Source: Streptomyces sp. SW4 (GTDB taxonomy: Bacteria > Actinomycetota > Actinomycetes > Streptomycetales > Streptomycetaceae). From it: a DNA stretch of 64,000 bases. The DNA is taken from NCBI GenBank assembly GCA_003248315.1, contig QKWM01000004.1, forward strand, positions 1,116,001 through 1,180,000, in the 5' to 3' direction. Positions 8,744-20,514 of this stretch are shown one piece after another. A program made the position numbers and the translations under genes. Every line of letters begins with the position of its first letter. Within the stretch, counting starts at the first letter, position 1. The notes below the pieces were generated by a model. It saw nothing but the letters and a program-made list of their open reading frames with translations. It did not search any database and had not been told where the DNA came from.

Positions 8744-9807
8744 GTGGAAATCTCTGCCGCCGGGCGTCTCGAGGTCCGTATCACCGCTGCTGACGTGGGC
8801 AAACGGGTCTCTGTACGGCGCTTGAGCGAACCTGGCGTCACCGTGGAGAAGTTCACCGACACGGTGGGTGTTCTCACATCATGGGACAACGGTGTGCTGG
8901 TGATCACACGGAAGAGTGGCGAGACCGTCCGGATCCCGGAATCCGCGCTGGTCGCGGGCAAGGTCGTGCCCGCCCGCCGCCCGGCCACCGCCCCCACGGA
9001 GGCGCTTCGCGCCACGCGACGACTGCGCCGGCGCGCCGGCGCGGGCCCGCCGCCTCCTACGAGGAGCTGGCGCGGGTCGTCTCCCGGGCCTGGCGGCCGG
9101 TGGAGAGCGAGCGGCTCGGCGAGTGGGAGCTGCGGGCGGCCGCCGGGTTCACCCGGCGGGCCAACTCCGTCCTGCCGCTCGGCGACCCGGGCCTGCCGCT
9201 GGACGAGGCGCTGACGGTCGTACGCCGCTGGTACGGCGACCGGGGGCTGCCCGCCTACGTGCAGACCGCGACCGGTGCCGAGGGCACCCAGGAGCTGCTG
9301 TGCGCGGAGCTGGAGCGGCGGGGCTGGACGCGGGAGGTGACCGCCGAGCTGTGGGTCGGCGGGCTCGCGCCCGTCGCCGACCGGGCCGAGGGCGCCGGGG
9401 TGGTGCTGTCCCGGACGGTGGACGAGGCGTGGCTCGCGCGGTACCGGCGCAAGGGCGTGGACGAGGTGGCCCTGAAGGTGCTCGGCGGCGGGGCGTCGGT
9501 GTGGTTCGCGTCCGTGCCCGGCGAGGGCGGCACGCCGGCCGCGATCGGCCGGTGCGTCGTCGACGGGCGGTGGGCCGTCTTCGGCGCCGTGGAGGTCGGC
9601 CCGGAGCACCGGCGCCGGGGCCTGGCCACCGCCGTCATGGCGGCCCTGGCCGGGCGGGCGCTGGACGAGGGCGCCTCGGCGGCGTGTCTGCAGGTCGAGG
9701 CGGACAACGCGGGGGCCCGGGCGCTGTACGCCGGGATGGGCTTCGCCCCGCACCACGCGTACCACCATTACCGGGAGCCCTCGGGCGCCGCACCGGAGTC
9801 GTACTGA
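8744..9807 (+). CDS. GNAT-family N-acetyltransferase with N-terminal SH3-like domain (one apparent frameshift)
   Basis: A predicted 354-residue two-domain protein. Residues 1-80 form a beta-rich module (LEVRITAADVGKRVSVR, then GVLVITRKSGETVRIPE). Residues about 110-350 are a GNAT acyltransferase with the acetyl-CoA loop VGPEHRRRGLATAVMAALA and the C-terminal DNAGARALYAGMGF. The two halves lie in different frames; one base is missing between about 8975 and 9055, and the exact site cannot be told. The start is uncertain: GTG 8744 gives the conserved-looking VEISAAGRLE, but AGGAGG at 8725-8730 is 13 nt away, and ATG 8714 or GTG 8732 are also in frame. The substrate is unknown. Confidence 0.72.
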
Positions 9808-9833
9808 TCGTCGTGAGAGGGCACGAGCCTGTC

Positions 9834-10684
9834 ATGCATTCCCCCAGCCGCCGTCGTCCGGGCGTTCCGCCGAGCTGCGGCGCCGGTTCGCCGAGGAGGC
9901 GCGGTCCGAGCTGCCCGATCTGTCGACGCTGTGTCTGCTGGTGGGTGCGGAGGCGGACGGCACGCTGGACGAGGAGGGCATCGACGTGGCCCAGATGGAA
10001 CTGGACCGGCTCGCCGGGCAGCTGCCGTACCGGCCGGGCGGCCCGCGCGCCTGGGCGGGGGCGCTGCGCGATCTGCTCGGGGAGCGGTACGGGTTCCAGG
10101 GATTGGCGGCGGACTACCGGCGGCTGGAGTCGTCGCTGCTGCACGAGGTGCTGCGGCGGCGGCGCGGGCTGCCGATCCTGCTGTCGGTGGTGTGGATGGA
10201 GGTGGCGCGGCGGGCCGGCGCCCCGGTGTACGGGGTGGCCCTGCCGGGGCATTTCGTCGTCGGGTTCGGGCCGGAGGAGGACCAGGTGCTGGCCGATCCC
10301 TTCGACGGGGGCCGGGTGCTGTCCGGTACCGACGCGGAGTTGCTGGTCGCGGGGGCGACGGGGGCGCCGTTGCAGCCGTCGATGCTGACGCCGGCCGATC
10401 CGCTGGACGTGGTGCTGCGGATCCTGAACAACATCCGGGCGTGGGCCGCGGCCCGGCCGGAGCGGTCCGACGTGGCGCTGTGGGCGGTGGAGCTGTCGCT
10501 GCTGCTGCCGTCGCATCCGGCGCGGCTGCGGTACGAGCGGGCGCGGCTGCGTGTCCAGCGCGGCGAGTTCACGGCGGGCGCGCTGGAGCTGGAGGCCTAC
10601 GCGGAGATCCTCGCCGCGGTGGACGAGGCCGCCGCGGAGCGCGTTCGGGGCGAGGCGCGGGCGGCGCGGGCGATGCTGAACTGA
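9834..10684 (+). CDS. Transglutaminase-like (SirB1-type) protein (one apparent frameshift)
   Basis: A predicted 283-residue cytoplasmic protein of the SirB1/transglutaminase-like family. The conserved core is LLHEVLRRRRGLPILLSVVWMEVARRAG, then GVALPGHFVVGF, then VLADPFDGGRVLS. His of LPGHF and Asp of LADPFDGG fit the His-Asp part of a transglutaminase triad, but the usual catalytic Cys position is Leu/Ser here, as in many SirB1 proteins; activity is therefore doubtful. The C-terminus carries TPR-like helices (ARLRYERARLRVQRGEF). The start ATG 9834 is followed by a one-base loss near 9860-9863. The GNAT gene ends 26 nt upstream, suggesting one transcript. Confidence 0.7.
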
Positions 10685-10711
10685 GGCCGCCACGGCGGCG
10701 CGCCGGGCGCC

Positions 10712-10794
10712 GGTGGACGGCGGGTTCCGTGCCCTGGTGGACGGCGGGTTCCGTGGCCCGGTGGACGGCGGGTTCCGTGCCCTGGTGGACGGCG
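10712..10794. repeat. 24-bp tandem repeat, 3.5 copies
   Basis: The unit GGTGGACGGCGGGTTCCGTG plus CCCT or GCCC starts at 10712, 10736 and 10760, with a partial copy at 10784. The units are nearly identical. It lies between convergent genes, before a terminator, and is not part of a gene I can support, although 24 is a multiple of three. Confidence 0.85.
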
Positions 10795-10795
10795 C

Positions 10796-10829
10796 GAGGG
10801 GGCGCCCGGTGACGGCCGGGTGCCCCCTC
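10796..10829. terminator. Bidirectional terminator hairpin
   Basis: GAGGGGGCGCCCGG (10796-10809) pairs with CCGGGTGCCCCCTC (10816-10829), with one G-T wobble and a 6-nt loop, followed by TTCGTG. It separates the convergent genes at 9834-10684 and 10853-13143. Confidence 0.8.
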
Positions 10830-10852
10830 TTCGTGTGCGCCGGGTCCGCGCG

Positions 10853-13143
10853 TCAGCTGGGGTCGGTGTCGATCGTGCCGACGCGGTTCGTCTCGCTCTT
10901 CAGGGCCGGGCGCAGAGCCGTGATCACGTCCTGGACCGTGACCGGGGTCTTCTGGCCGGTGCCGCGGGTGATGAGCACGCCGTCGAACGTGTCGCCGTAC
11001 AGCTCCTGGAGGGCGGCCTGGTCGTAGTACTCGACCAGCTTGCCGTTCTGCGCCTTGACGCCGAGGAACTTCCACAGCGACTTCTCGGGGCTGAACGAGA
11101 TCTTGTGCGCCGCGTCGGTCTGCACGGTGACCAGGTCCGACATGGCCGGCTGGGCGAACTCCTTCAGCATGCGGTCGACCTCGGCCCGGGAGACCGTCGG
11201 CTGCTGGGTGGTCGTCGGGACGTTCACCGGCGTCGAGCTGCCGGTCTCCACCTGGGTGCGGTAGGCCCGCGTCACGGCGTCGGTCGACGCGGCGATGTCG
11301 ATGCCCTTGCCCGGCTTGCCGTAGACGGGGACGGCCTTGCCGGACTGGAACTTGATCGTGCCCTCGGTGACCGAGCCGGCGCCGCCGGCCGCGCGCTGCA
11401 GGGCGGCGTGCAGCTTCTCCTTGTCGACGGGCATGACCGGCTCGACGACCCGCTCGTTGCCGAACAGCGAGCCGATGACGGAGACGGGGTTGTAGTCGCT
11501 CTTCGCCGCGGAGTCGACGGTGGCCTGCGCGTCGAAGCGCAGCCCGGCCTGGTCCGGCCGCAGCGAGACGGTCTCGCCGTCCACCGTGAGCTTCAGCGGC
11601 TCGTCCATCCGGTCCTCGAAGGCCGCGTCGAGCTTCTCGACGGCGTCGTCGCGGGTGCCGCCGCCGATGTCGACGCCGAGGACGCTGGTGCCCTTGGGGA
11701 CGTCGGAGTGGTTCATCAGCAGGCCCGCGCCGTAGGCGACGGCGGCGATGCCGACCACGCCGCCGCCGAGCAGCACGAGCTTGTTCCGCCCCTTCTTCTT
11801 GGGCGGCCTGGAAGAACTCGCCGGGGGCGGCGAGGCCGGCTCGGACTGCCCGGGGACGTGTGCGGCACCGGTCCGTCGGGCCGCGCGCCCGGGGCGAACG
11901 GTGCGGCGGCGCCGCGGTCCGCGGGGACCGCGGAGATCCCGCTGGTGAGGGTGTCCCCGGAGACGTTGCTCGGGTTGCCGTAGCCGGGGGTGCCGGGCTC
12001 GGGGGCCGGCTTCTGCGGGGTGAGGATGGCGGTGTCGTCGCTCATCCGGGCGCCGGGCGCGGACGGGCCGCCCGTGCCGGGGACGCCGGGGACGCGCATG
12101 CTCGCGGGGGCGCCGGCGCCGGAGGCGGCGCCCTGCGCACCGGGACCGCCGGGGCCGGACGGCGCGCCCTGCGCACCGGGGCCGCCGGGACCGCCCGGGC
12201 CGGGGAACGCGCCGGAGCCCGGAGCCGCGCCCGGACGCCTCGCGCCCGCCGGACCGGCCGGACCACCGTTGCCGGCGTGGCCGGGGCCGCCGGGCCGCTC
12301 GCCGGACGACGGCGAGAGCAGGGCGTCTCCCGTGGCCGGGCCGCCGGTCGGGCCGGCGGGGCCGGACCGCCCGTCGTCCGGGAAGTACGGCAGGTCGTCG
12401 CGGCGCGCGCCCGGGCCGGCGTCGGGGGCCTCGCGCCGCCCGTTGCCGAGGGGGCCGGCCGAGAGGGCCTCGGTCACGTCGAAGGAGCCGGTGCCGCCGC
12501 CGTGCCCGGGCGCGACGGGGCCGCCGGTGGCGCCGGGCAGGCCGTTGCGGGAGCCGCCGGGCCGGGAGCCGCCCGGACGCGTACCGCCGGAGACGCCGGC
12601 ACCGGACGCGCCGGGACCGGGCGCACCCGCGCCCGCGCCCGTCGTCCCCGCACCCGGCGCGCCGGAGCCCGGAGTTGCCGTGCCCGGCGCCGAACCGCCG
12701 GACGGCCCCGTGCCGTTGGCGGAGCCCGTGGCCTGGCCGCTCTTGGCGGTCGGGGACTTGCGGGGCGCGAACCAGTCGCTGGTCTGCTTCTCCTCGGCGG
12801 GCTCCGCGGGCTCGGCCGGTGCCTCGCCGGACGGGTCGGCGGGCGCGGTCGCGCCGGGCCGGGGCGTCTCGGTGGTGTCCGTGCCGCCCTCGCCCTCCTC
12901 GGCGCCCGCGACGGGCTTGCGGACCACGACGGGCGGGATGGGCCGGGACCCGGGGATGTTGATCCGGATCCGCGTGGTCAGCGTCGTCTCGGTCTTGCGT
13001 TCCTCCGGCCGGTCGGCCGAACGCCCCGCGTCCGCACCGGCGTCGGAACCCGTGGGCGTCCCGTAGGGCGGTGTGCCCGACGGGTAGGCGGCTGGGCCGC
13101 GCCCGTTGGGTCCGGAGGACGGACGGTCAGTTTCACGACTCAA
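10853..13143 (-). CDS. Large membrane protein with long disordered N-terminus and peptidoglycan-binding-like exterior (one apparent frameshift)
   Basis: A predicted 763-residue protein. Residues 1-430 are Pro/Gly/Ala-rich and low in complexity. A transmembrane helix follows at about 455-475 (LVLLGGGVVGIAAVAYGAGL). The exterior is about 290 residues with repeats of the PG_binding_4/VanW-associated type (GTSVLGVDIGGGTRDDAVEKL, EVDRMLKEFAQPAMSD). The orientation suggests a disordered cytoplasmic part and a wall-facing part. The start is TTG at 13143 with GGAG 8 nt upstream. The frame breaks at about 11852-11855, where CCCCC reads CCCC; restoring it gives SSSRPPKKKGRNK before the helix. I see no catalytic motif, so it may be an envelope anchor or scaffold. 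Confidence 0.65.
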
Positions 13144-13299
13144 GGCAGGTTCTCCCGGTTGGCTCCGCCGCCCGTCACGACCTCAAGCGGGCAGCTCGGC
13201 GGCGCGCACCACCATACTGGCCGCTTGTCACGCTCATCCGGGGACCGCTGAGGAAACCCACACCGGACTCGCACGCGTGAGCGAGGGCGAAGTGGTACG

Positions 13300-13710
13300 T
13301 CACTTGCCAAGTCGGGCGGCGTCCCCGTCCGGTTGCCGCACCGGGGCGAGGGTGGCGCACATCACAGCGAGGGCGATACCGCCGAGCAGGAAGAGGTACG
13401 AGCCGCTGCCCGCGGCGAAGACGAAGTCGCCCTCGGGCCGGCTGGCGGTGAGGAGGACGACCGCGAGCGCCCAGCCCGCGGCGGACGCGACGGCCGCGCC
13501 CCGCGTGCCGACGGCACGGGCGGCCCCCAGACAGAGCCCGGCCTCCCCGGCGAGGGCGAGCAGCAGTCCGCCCGGGAACCAGGCCGGCTGGACCAGCGCG
13601 CCGGCGACACCGACGACGGCGCCGGCCACGAACAGGGCGAGGTACAGCAGGGCACGGCCCGCGGAGGGCATCCGCAGGGGCTGGGCCAGCGGTGAGCCTC
13701 GGTCGGTCAT
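13300..13710 (-). CDS. DUF6113-type four-helix membrane protein
   Basis: A 136-residue integral membrane protein with about four hydrophobic helices ([69 protein letters not shown]). Its ATG overlaps the mshB stop by 4 nt, so the two are translationally coupled. A small membrane protein directly behind mshB is also found in mycobacteria (Rv1171, from memory), which suggests a link to mycothiol, but no function is established. Confidence 0.75.
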   Translation of the reverse strand: MTDRGSPLAQPLRMPSAGRALLYLALFVAGAVVGVAGALVQPAWFPGGLLLALAGEAGLCLGAARAVGTRGAAVASAAGWALAVVLLTASRPEGDFVFAAGSGSYLFLLGGIALAVMCATLAPVRQPDGDAARLGK

Positions 13711-14618
13711 GACGCCACCTCCGCGATGCCGTCGAACAGGTCGGTCAGGACCGTGCCGGGCGGGACGGCCCCGGGGGCCTCGGTCGCGGACGGGGCGGAA
13801 CCGGTCGGGACGGCGCCCACCAGCTCGTAGTACTCGGTGGTGAACAGCGGCTGCGCCCGTTCGTTGGAGAGCGCGAAGTACGGCTCGGCGACCGTGATCT
13901 GGGTGGCGTGGGCCCGCATGGCGGCGGCCTTGGCGGCGGCGGCCGGGGTGCCGTCGGCGGTGATCCGGGCGGTGATCCGCTCGTCGTCCACCACGCCGGG
14001 TACGTCGTCGATGCCGGCCGCCTCGGCGAAGGGGAGGCCGGGCAGGTCGGCGCGGAGCCGGGCGAAGGCCTCCTCGGCGGCGGAGCGCGGCACGCGGTTC
14101 CAGTAGACCCTGGCGATCGGGCAGCCGGCCTCGGCGGCCAGTTCGGCGGCGCGCATGGCGACGCGGTGGGCCTGGATGTGGTCGGGGTGGCCGTAGCCGC
14201 CGTTCGGGTCGTAGGTGACGAGGACCTGGGGGCGCACCTCCCGGATCACGTCCAGCAGGAGGGCGGCGGCCCGGTCGACGTCCGCCTGCCAGAAGCAGCC
14301 GGGGTCGTCGTTGTCGGGCAGGCCCATCATCCCGGAGTCGGCGTAGCGGCCGGGGCCGCCCAGCAGCCGGACGTCCTCGACGCCGAGGGCGCGCATCGCG
14401 GCGGTCAGTTCGCCCATCCGGTGCCTGCCGAGGGCGGGGCCGGTCAGATGGCGCAGCTCCGGCGGGACGACCTCGCCCCGCTCGCCGAGGGTGCAGGTCA
14501 CCAGCGTCACCCGGGCGCCCTCGGCCGCGTACCTCGCCATGGTGGCGCCGTTGTTGATCGACTCGTCGTCCGGGTGCGCGTGCACCAGCAGCAGACGCCG
14601 GGAGGGCAGTTCCGTCAT
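13707..14618 (-). CDS. mshB: Mycothiol synthesis deacetylase MshB
   Basis: A 303-residue zinc hydrolase of the PIG-L/LmbE family. It removes the acetyl group from N-acetylglucosaminyl-inositol in the second committed step of mycothiol synthesis. The N-terminus carries [20 protein letters not shown], containing the zinc ligands and catalytic Asp of the HPDDE motif. The third ligand lies in [26 protein letters not shown] and [13 protein letters not shown] are characteristic of MshB over the related Mca amidase, as far as I can judge by eye. It is divergent from the XRE regulator at 14740. Confidence 0.92.
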   Translation of the reverse strand: MTELPSRRLLLVHAHPDDESINNGATMARYAAEGARVTLVTCTLGERGEVVPPELRHLTGPALGRHRMGELTAAMRALGVEDVRLLGGPGRYADSGMMGLPDNDDPGCFWQADVDRAAALLLDVIREVRPQVLVTYDPNGGYGHPDHIQAHRVAMRAAELAAEAGCPIARVYWNRVPRSAAEEAFARLRADLPGLPFAEAAGIDDVPGVVDDERITARITADGTPAAAAKAAAMRAHATQITVAEPYFALSNERAQPLFTTEYYELVGAVPTGSAPSATEAPGAVPPGTVLTDLFDGIAEVAS

Positions 14619-14739
14619 GGGGCCAACCCTACGAGGGACCGGGTGCCCGTTCGCACACCCCGGCCGGTCGCCGACGCCGTAACGTACCGCGTGACCAGTC
14701 TGCTACGCAGGGTGAGGAACGCACCAGGGAGGGGCGCGC

Positions 14740-15623
14740 ATGTCGGTGGACGGTGAGGCGGTACGGGTCGAGGTCGCGGCGGCACAGCCGGACGAGCCGG
14801 GGTGGGAGATCGACCCGGACGACGACTGGGCGCTCGCGGTGGTGGCCACCGTGGGGCGGCAGTTGCGGCTCCGCCGGGAGGCGGCGGGGCTGCGGGTCGG
14901 CGAGTTCGCGGTGGCGGTCGGGTACGGCGAGGACCTCGTCTACAAGATCGAGGGAGGCAAGCGCATCCCCCGGCCCGAGTTCCTGGACACGGCGGACGAG
15001 GTGCTGGGCGCCGGGGGCTCGTCGCCGCGATGAAGGAGGACGTGAAGAAGGTCCGGTACCCGAAGAAGGTGCGGGATCTGGCGCAGATGGAGGCGCGGGC
15101 GGTGGAGCTTCTGCTCTACAACCCGGTCAACATTCACGGACTCCTCCAGACGCCCGAATACGCCCGGACGCTGTTCCGGATGCGGCGGCCTCGATACGCA
15201 GAAGAGGAGATCGAGCGGGGCGTGGCCGCCCGGGTGGCCCGCAAGTCGGTGTTCGAACGGGACCCGGCACCCGAGCTCAGCTTCGTGCAGGACGAGTGGA
15301 CGCTCCGGCGACGGCTGGGAGGGACGGCGGTCCTGCGCCGACAGCTCGAACACCTGCTGGAGGTGGGGCGGTTGCCCCACGTCGAGATCCAGGTGATGCC
15401 GATGGACCGCGAGGAGCATGCCGGCGTCGACGGAGGGATCGAGGTGCTCAAGTTCGAGGACGGGACGTCGGTGGGCCGCTCTCCGGGAATCGCCAACGGC
15501 CGACCGGTCACCGACCCGAGGCAGCTCCGTATCCTTGAACTGCGTTATGGCATCATCCGGGCGCAGGCTTTGACACCGCGCGAGTCCGCTGCTTTCATCG
15601 AGCACCTGCTGGGGGAGACATGA
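14740..15623 (+). CDS. XRE-family regulator with C-terminal DUF5753 domain (one apparent frameshift)
   Basis: A predicted 294-residue DNA-binding regulator. Residues about 45-90 form a helix-turn-helix (LRREAAGLRVGEFAVAVGYG, then YKIEGGKRIPRPE). The remainder is the sensor-like domain found in WhiJ/AbaA-type Streptomyces regulators (ARAVELLLYNPVNIHGLLQT, VQDEWTLRRRLGG, ILELRYGIIRAQALTPRES). The frame breaks at 15013-15017, where GGGGGG reads GGGGG. Its stop overlaps the downstream DUF397 gene by 4 nt. Such pairs usually act together in developmental or antibiotic control (family knowledge). Confidence 0.85.
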
Positions 15624-15829
15624 TCCGCAAGACCTCGTCCAGAGACGCTTCCGGCCTGGCGTGGTCGAAGAGCAGCTACAGCAGCGGTGCGGAGACCGAT
15701 TCCTGCGTGGAGATCGCCACCGACCCCGAGACCGTCCACGTCCGTGACTCGAAGCACGTCGACGGTCCCCGCCTGGCCTTCGGCCCCGCCGCGTGGGCCG
15801 ACTTCGTGCCGTACGCGGCGGGGGACTGA
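15620..15829 (+). CDS. DUF397-domain protein
   Basis: A 69-residue protein with the DUF397 signature: LAWSKSSYSSG, then DSCVEIA, then VHVRDSKHVDGPRLAFGPAAWADF. It starts inside the stop codon of the XRE gene (ATGA), so the pair is co-translated. DUF397 partners of XRE/DUF5753 regulators are abundant in Streptomyces and are thought to modulate the DNA-binding partner, possibly as a toxin-antitoxin-like or switch pair. Confidence 0.9.
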   Translation: MIRKTSSRDASGLAWSKSSYSSGAETDSCVEIATDPETVHVRDSKHVDGPRLAFGPAAWADFVPYAAGD

Positions 15830-15851
15830 TCCGGCGCCCGGTCCGCCCGGG

Positions 15852-16046
15852 TCAGAAGTTGATGCTGCCGATCATCCCGGCGATGTTCGACGTGACCTCG
15901 TTGATCGTCGGCGCGACGGTCGACGAGGCCAGGTAGAAGCCGAGCAGCATACAGACGATGGCGTGGCCCGCCTTCAGTCCTGACTTCTTGATCAGCAGGA
16001 AGACGATGATCGCCAGCAGCACCACCGCCGAAATCGAGAGTGCCAC
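15852..16046 (-). CDS. Small hydrophobic membrane protein, unknown function
   Basis: A 64-residue protein with two predicted membrane helices (ISAVVLLAIIVFLLIKK and AIVCMLLGFYLASS) and a polar C-terminus. The GTG start at 16046 has a strong GGAGGTGA site 8 nt upstream, which supports a real gene despite its size. It is convergent with the DUF397 gene. I recognise similar short proteins in other streptomycetes but no function. Confidence 0.7.
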   Translation of the reverse strand: MALSISAVVLLAIIVFLLIKKSGLKAGHAIVCMLLGFYLASSTVAPTINEVTSNIAGMIGSINF

Positions 16047-16224
16047 GGCGGCTCACCTCCAAAGAGCCCGGGGACAGGGGGTCGTACGGACGGACCGGAT
16101 GGACAAGTCCGCGCAGCGGGCAGCTGGTTGATACCCACTGTGCGCTAGCGATCATAACTATGTGTACGCGCGCATCGATCGGCGCACGGCCGCACAAGGG
16201 GCGCATGGCCAATATGGTCAGGGC

Positions 16225-18344
16225 ATGACGACCGAGCCTGACTCCTTCCCCAAGCGGCACGCCCGCACCCAGCGGTTCACGCTCGGCGCGCCGCGTTCGT
16301 TCACCGTGGCGCCCGACGGTTCACGCGTCGCCTTCCTGCGGTCCTCCTCCGGTACGGACCGGGCGAGTTCGCTGTGGGTGCTCGACACCGCGGACGGCCG
16401 GGAGCGCCTTGCGGCCGACCCGCGCACCCTGCTGGGCGGGGCCGAGGAACAGCTGCCGCCCGAGGAGCGGGCCCGCCGCGAGCGCAGCCGCGAAGGCGGC
16501 GCCGGCATCGTCGGCTACGCCACCGACGCGGCCGTGGAGCTGGCCGCGTTCGCCCTGTCGGGACGGCTCTTCACGGCCGAGCTGCGGGTCGGCACGGAGC
16601 GGGAGCTTCCCGTGCGGGGCCCGGTGGTCGACCCGCGTCCTTCGCCCGACGGACGGCACGTGGCGTACGTCGCGCGGGGCGCCCTGCGGGTCGTCGGCGC
16701 CGAGGGCGACGGGGACCGGGCGCTGGCCGAGCCGGACGCGGAGGGTGTCACGTACGGGCTGGCGGAGTTCGTCGCCGCCGAGGAGATGGGCCGCAGCCGG
16801 GGCTTCTGGTGGGCCCCGGAGTCGGACCGGCTGCTGGTCGCGCGCGTGGACGACACGCCGGTGAGCCGGTGGTGGATCTCCGACCCGGCGCGTCCCGAGC
16901 GTGATCCACAACACGTCCCGTACCCGGCGGCCGGCACCGCCAACGCGGACGTCCGGCTGTTCGTGATCGGGCTGGACGGAGGGCGCACGGAGGTGCTGTG
17001 GGACCGGGAACGGTACCCGTACCTCGCGCGAGTGCACTGGTCAGCGGCGGGTGCGCCGCTGCTGCTCGTCCAGGCGCGCGACCAGCGCAGCCAGCTGTAC
17101 CTGGCCGTGGACCCGGACTCCGGGGCGACCCGGCTGGTGCACGCGGACGAAGATCCAACATGGCTGGAACTTTTCCCCGGGGTGCCCTGCTGGAGCCCGT
17201 CCGGGCAGCTGGTGCGGATCACCGACGAGGGTGGCGCCCGGCGGCTGGCCGTCGGGGAACGCCCGCTGACGGGGCCGCAGTTGCACCTGCGGGCGGTGCT
17301 GGACGTCTCCGAGCACGATGTGCTGGTCAGCGCCTCGGCGGGCGAGGAGGCGGCCGACGCCGAGACCGGTGAGGTGCACGTCTACCGCGTGAACGAGCTG
17401 GGCGTGGAGCGGCTGTCCGAGGAGCCCGGCGTGCACACGGCGGTGCGGGCCGGGGACGTGACCGTCCTGGTGTCCGCCACCCTGGAGCGGCCGGGGGCGC
17501 GGGTGCGGGTGCTGCGGGACGGGAAACCGGCGGCGATCATCCCCTCGTACGCCGAAGCTCCCGGTCTGTCCCCGCGGGTGACCCTCACCCAGGGGGGCGC
17601 ACGGCGTATCCCGTGCGCCGTGCTTATGCCAACGGACTACCACGGTGACACCCCCTGCCGGTCCTCATGGACCCTTATGGCGGTCCGCACGGCCAGCGGG
17701 TGGTCGCCGCGCACAACGCGTACCTCACGTCCCAGTGGTTCGCCGACCAGGGGTTCGCGGTGGTCGTCGCCGACGGCCGCGGCACCCCCGGCCGCTCCCC
17801 CGCCTGGGAGAAGGCCGTCCGGGACGACATCGCCGCGGTGGTCGTCCAGGACCAGGTCGACGCGCTGCAGGCGCTCGCCGCCGACTTCCCGCTGGACCTG
17901 GACCGGGTGGCCATCCGGGGCTGGTCCTTCGGCGGCTACCTGGCCGCGCTCGCGGCACTGCGCCGGCCGGACGTGTTCCACGCGGCCGTCGTGGGCGCCC
18001 CGGTCACCGACCTGCGCCTGTACGACACCCACTACCAGGAGCGCTACGTCGGCCACCCGGACGAGCAGCCGGAGGTCTACCGCCGCAACTCGGTGATCGA
18101 CGACGCCGGCCTGGTCGACGCCGCCGAGCCGCACCGCCCGATGATGATCATCCACGGGCTGGCGGACGACAACGTGGTGGTCGCGCACTCGCTGCGGCTG
18201 TCGTCGGCGCTGCTGGCGGCGGGCCGCCCGCACGAGGTGCTGCCCCTGTCCGGCGTCACGCACATGACCCCGCAGGAGTCGGTCGCCGAGAACCTGCTGC
18301 GGCTCCAGCTGGACTTCCTCAAGCGTTCACTGGCCCTGACCTAG
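16225..18344 (+). CDS. S9-family prolyl oligopeptidase / dipeptidyl peptidase IV-like (one apparent frameshift)
   Basis: A predicted 706-residue serine peptidase without a signal peptide, presumably cytosolic. The N-terminal two-thirds are a beta-propeller with a DPP-IV-type segment (GLAEFVAAEEMGRSRGFWW; its Glu pair binds the substrate N-terminus). The C-terminal alpha/beta-hydrolase carries GWSFGGY (Ser nucleophile), GLADDNV (Asp) and SGVTHM (His). It should cleave dipeptides from peptide N-termini. The frame breaks at 17651-17655, where six C read as five; restoring it gives GDTPLPVLMDPYGGPHG. The start ATG 16225 was chosen by homology (MTTEPDSFPKRHAR). Two oligopeptide importers lie directly downstream on the other strand, a plausible functional link. 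Confidence 0.87.
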
Positions 18345-18472
18345 CGTCACGGCCCCGGGCCGGCGCCGTTCATCCACGGGCAACGAGGCGGAAGCGGCCC
18401 CGATACACGAACGCGCGAGACTGATCCGCGTACGGCCGTGCGGGTGCCGTGTACGGGCCGGGGTGCGCCATG

Positions 18473-19527
<1,055 letters not shown>

Positions 19528-19535
<8 letters not shown>

Positions 19536-20514
19536 GCAGGCACTCCCTCCAGAAGTGGCAGGCGCTGCCCCGGGCGTCGCTCACCTCGTACAGCGGGGGG
19601 ACGTCCGTGCGGCAGACGTCCCGGGCCATCGGGCAGCGGGGGTGGAAGGCGCAGCCGGGCGGGATGCGGGTGAGGTTGGGCGGCAGGCCCTTGATGGCGT
19701 ACAGCTCCCGGCCCTTCTGGTCCAGGCGCGGGATCGAGTCCAGCAGGCCGCGCGTGTACGGGTGGGCGGGCGCCTTGTAGATGTCGTGCACCGGCGCCGA
19801 CTCCACGATCCGGCCCGCGTACATCACGGCGATCCGGTCGGCGACGTCCGCGACCACGCCGAGGTCGTGGGTGATGAGGATCAGCCCCATGCGGTACTCG
19901 CGCTGGAGTTCCGCCAGCAGGTCCATGACCTGGGCCTGGACGGTGACGTCGAGCGCCGTGGTCGGCTCGTCCGCGATGATCAGCTTCGGCTCCAGGGCGA
20001 TCGCCATCGCGATCATGATGCGCTGGCGCATCCCGCCGGAGAACTGGTGCGGGTACTGCCGCACCCGCTCCTTCGCGGCCGGGATCCGCACCCGGTCCAT
20101 CAGCTCCACGGCCTTGGCGCGCGCGTCCTTCCGTGACATCCCCCGGTGCACGGTGAACATCTCGCCGAGCTGGTCGCCCACGGTGAGGACGGGGTTGAGG
20201 GAGGACAGCGCGTCCTGGAAGATCATGGCCATCTCGGCGCCGCGCACCTTCCGGCGCTCCTCCTCCTTCAGGCGCAGCAGGTCGCGGCCCTCGAAGAGGA
20301 CCTCGCCGCCGGTGATCCGGCCGGGCGGCATGTCGAGGATGCCCATGATCGCCTGCGCGGTGACGGACTTGCCGGAACCGGACTCGCCGAGCACCGCCAG
20401 CGTCTCCCCGGCGTCCACCCGGTAACTGACGCCGTTGACGGCCCGGGCGACACCGTCCCGGGTGCGGAACTCCACGTGCAGGTCGCGTACGTCGAGCAGC
20501 ATGCGGCGGCTCAC
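19528..20514 (-). CDS. Oligopeptide ABC transporter ATPase, DppD/OppD type
   Basis: An intact 328-residue ATPase with Walker [11 protein letters not shown]-loop [13 protein letters not shown], signature FSGGMRQR, Walker [12 protein letters not shown] and H-loop THDLG. The C-terminus has [17 protein letters not shown], the usual OppD-type Cys cluster. It starts at GTG 20514, overlapping the permease stop by 4 nt (GTGA), and its stop overlaps the next ATPase by 8 nt. This is the partner of the DppF-type ATPase in an importer heterodimer. Confidence 0.92.
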
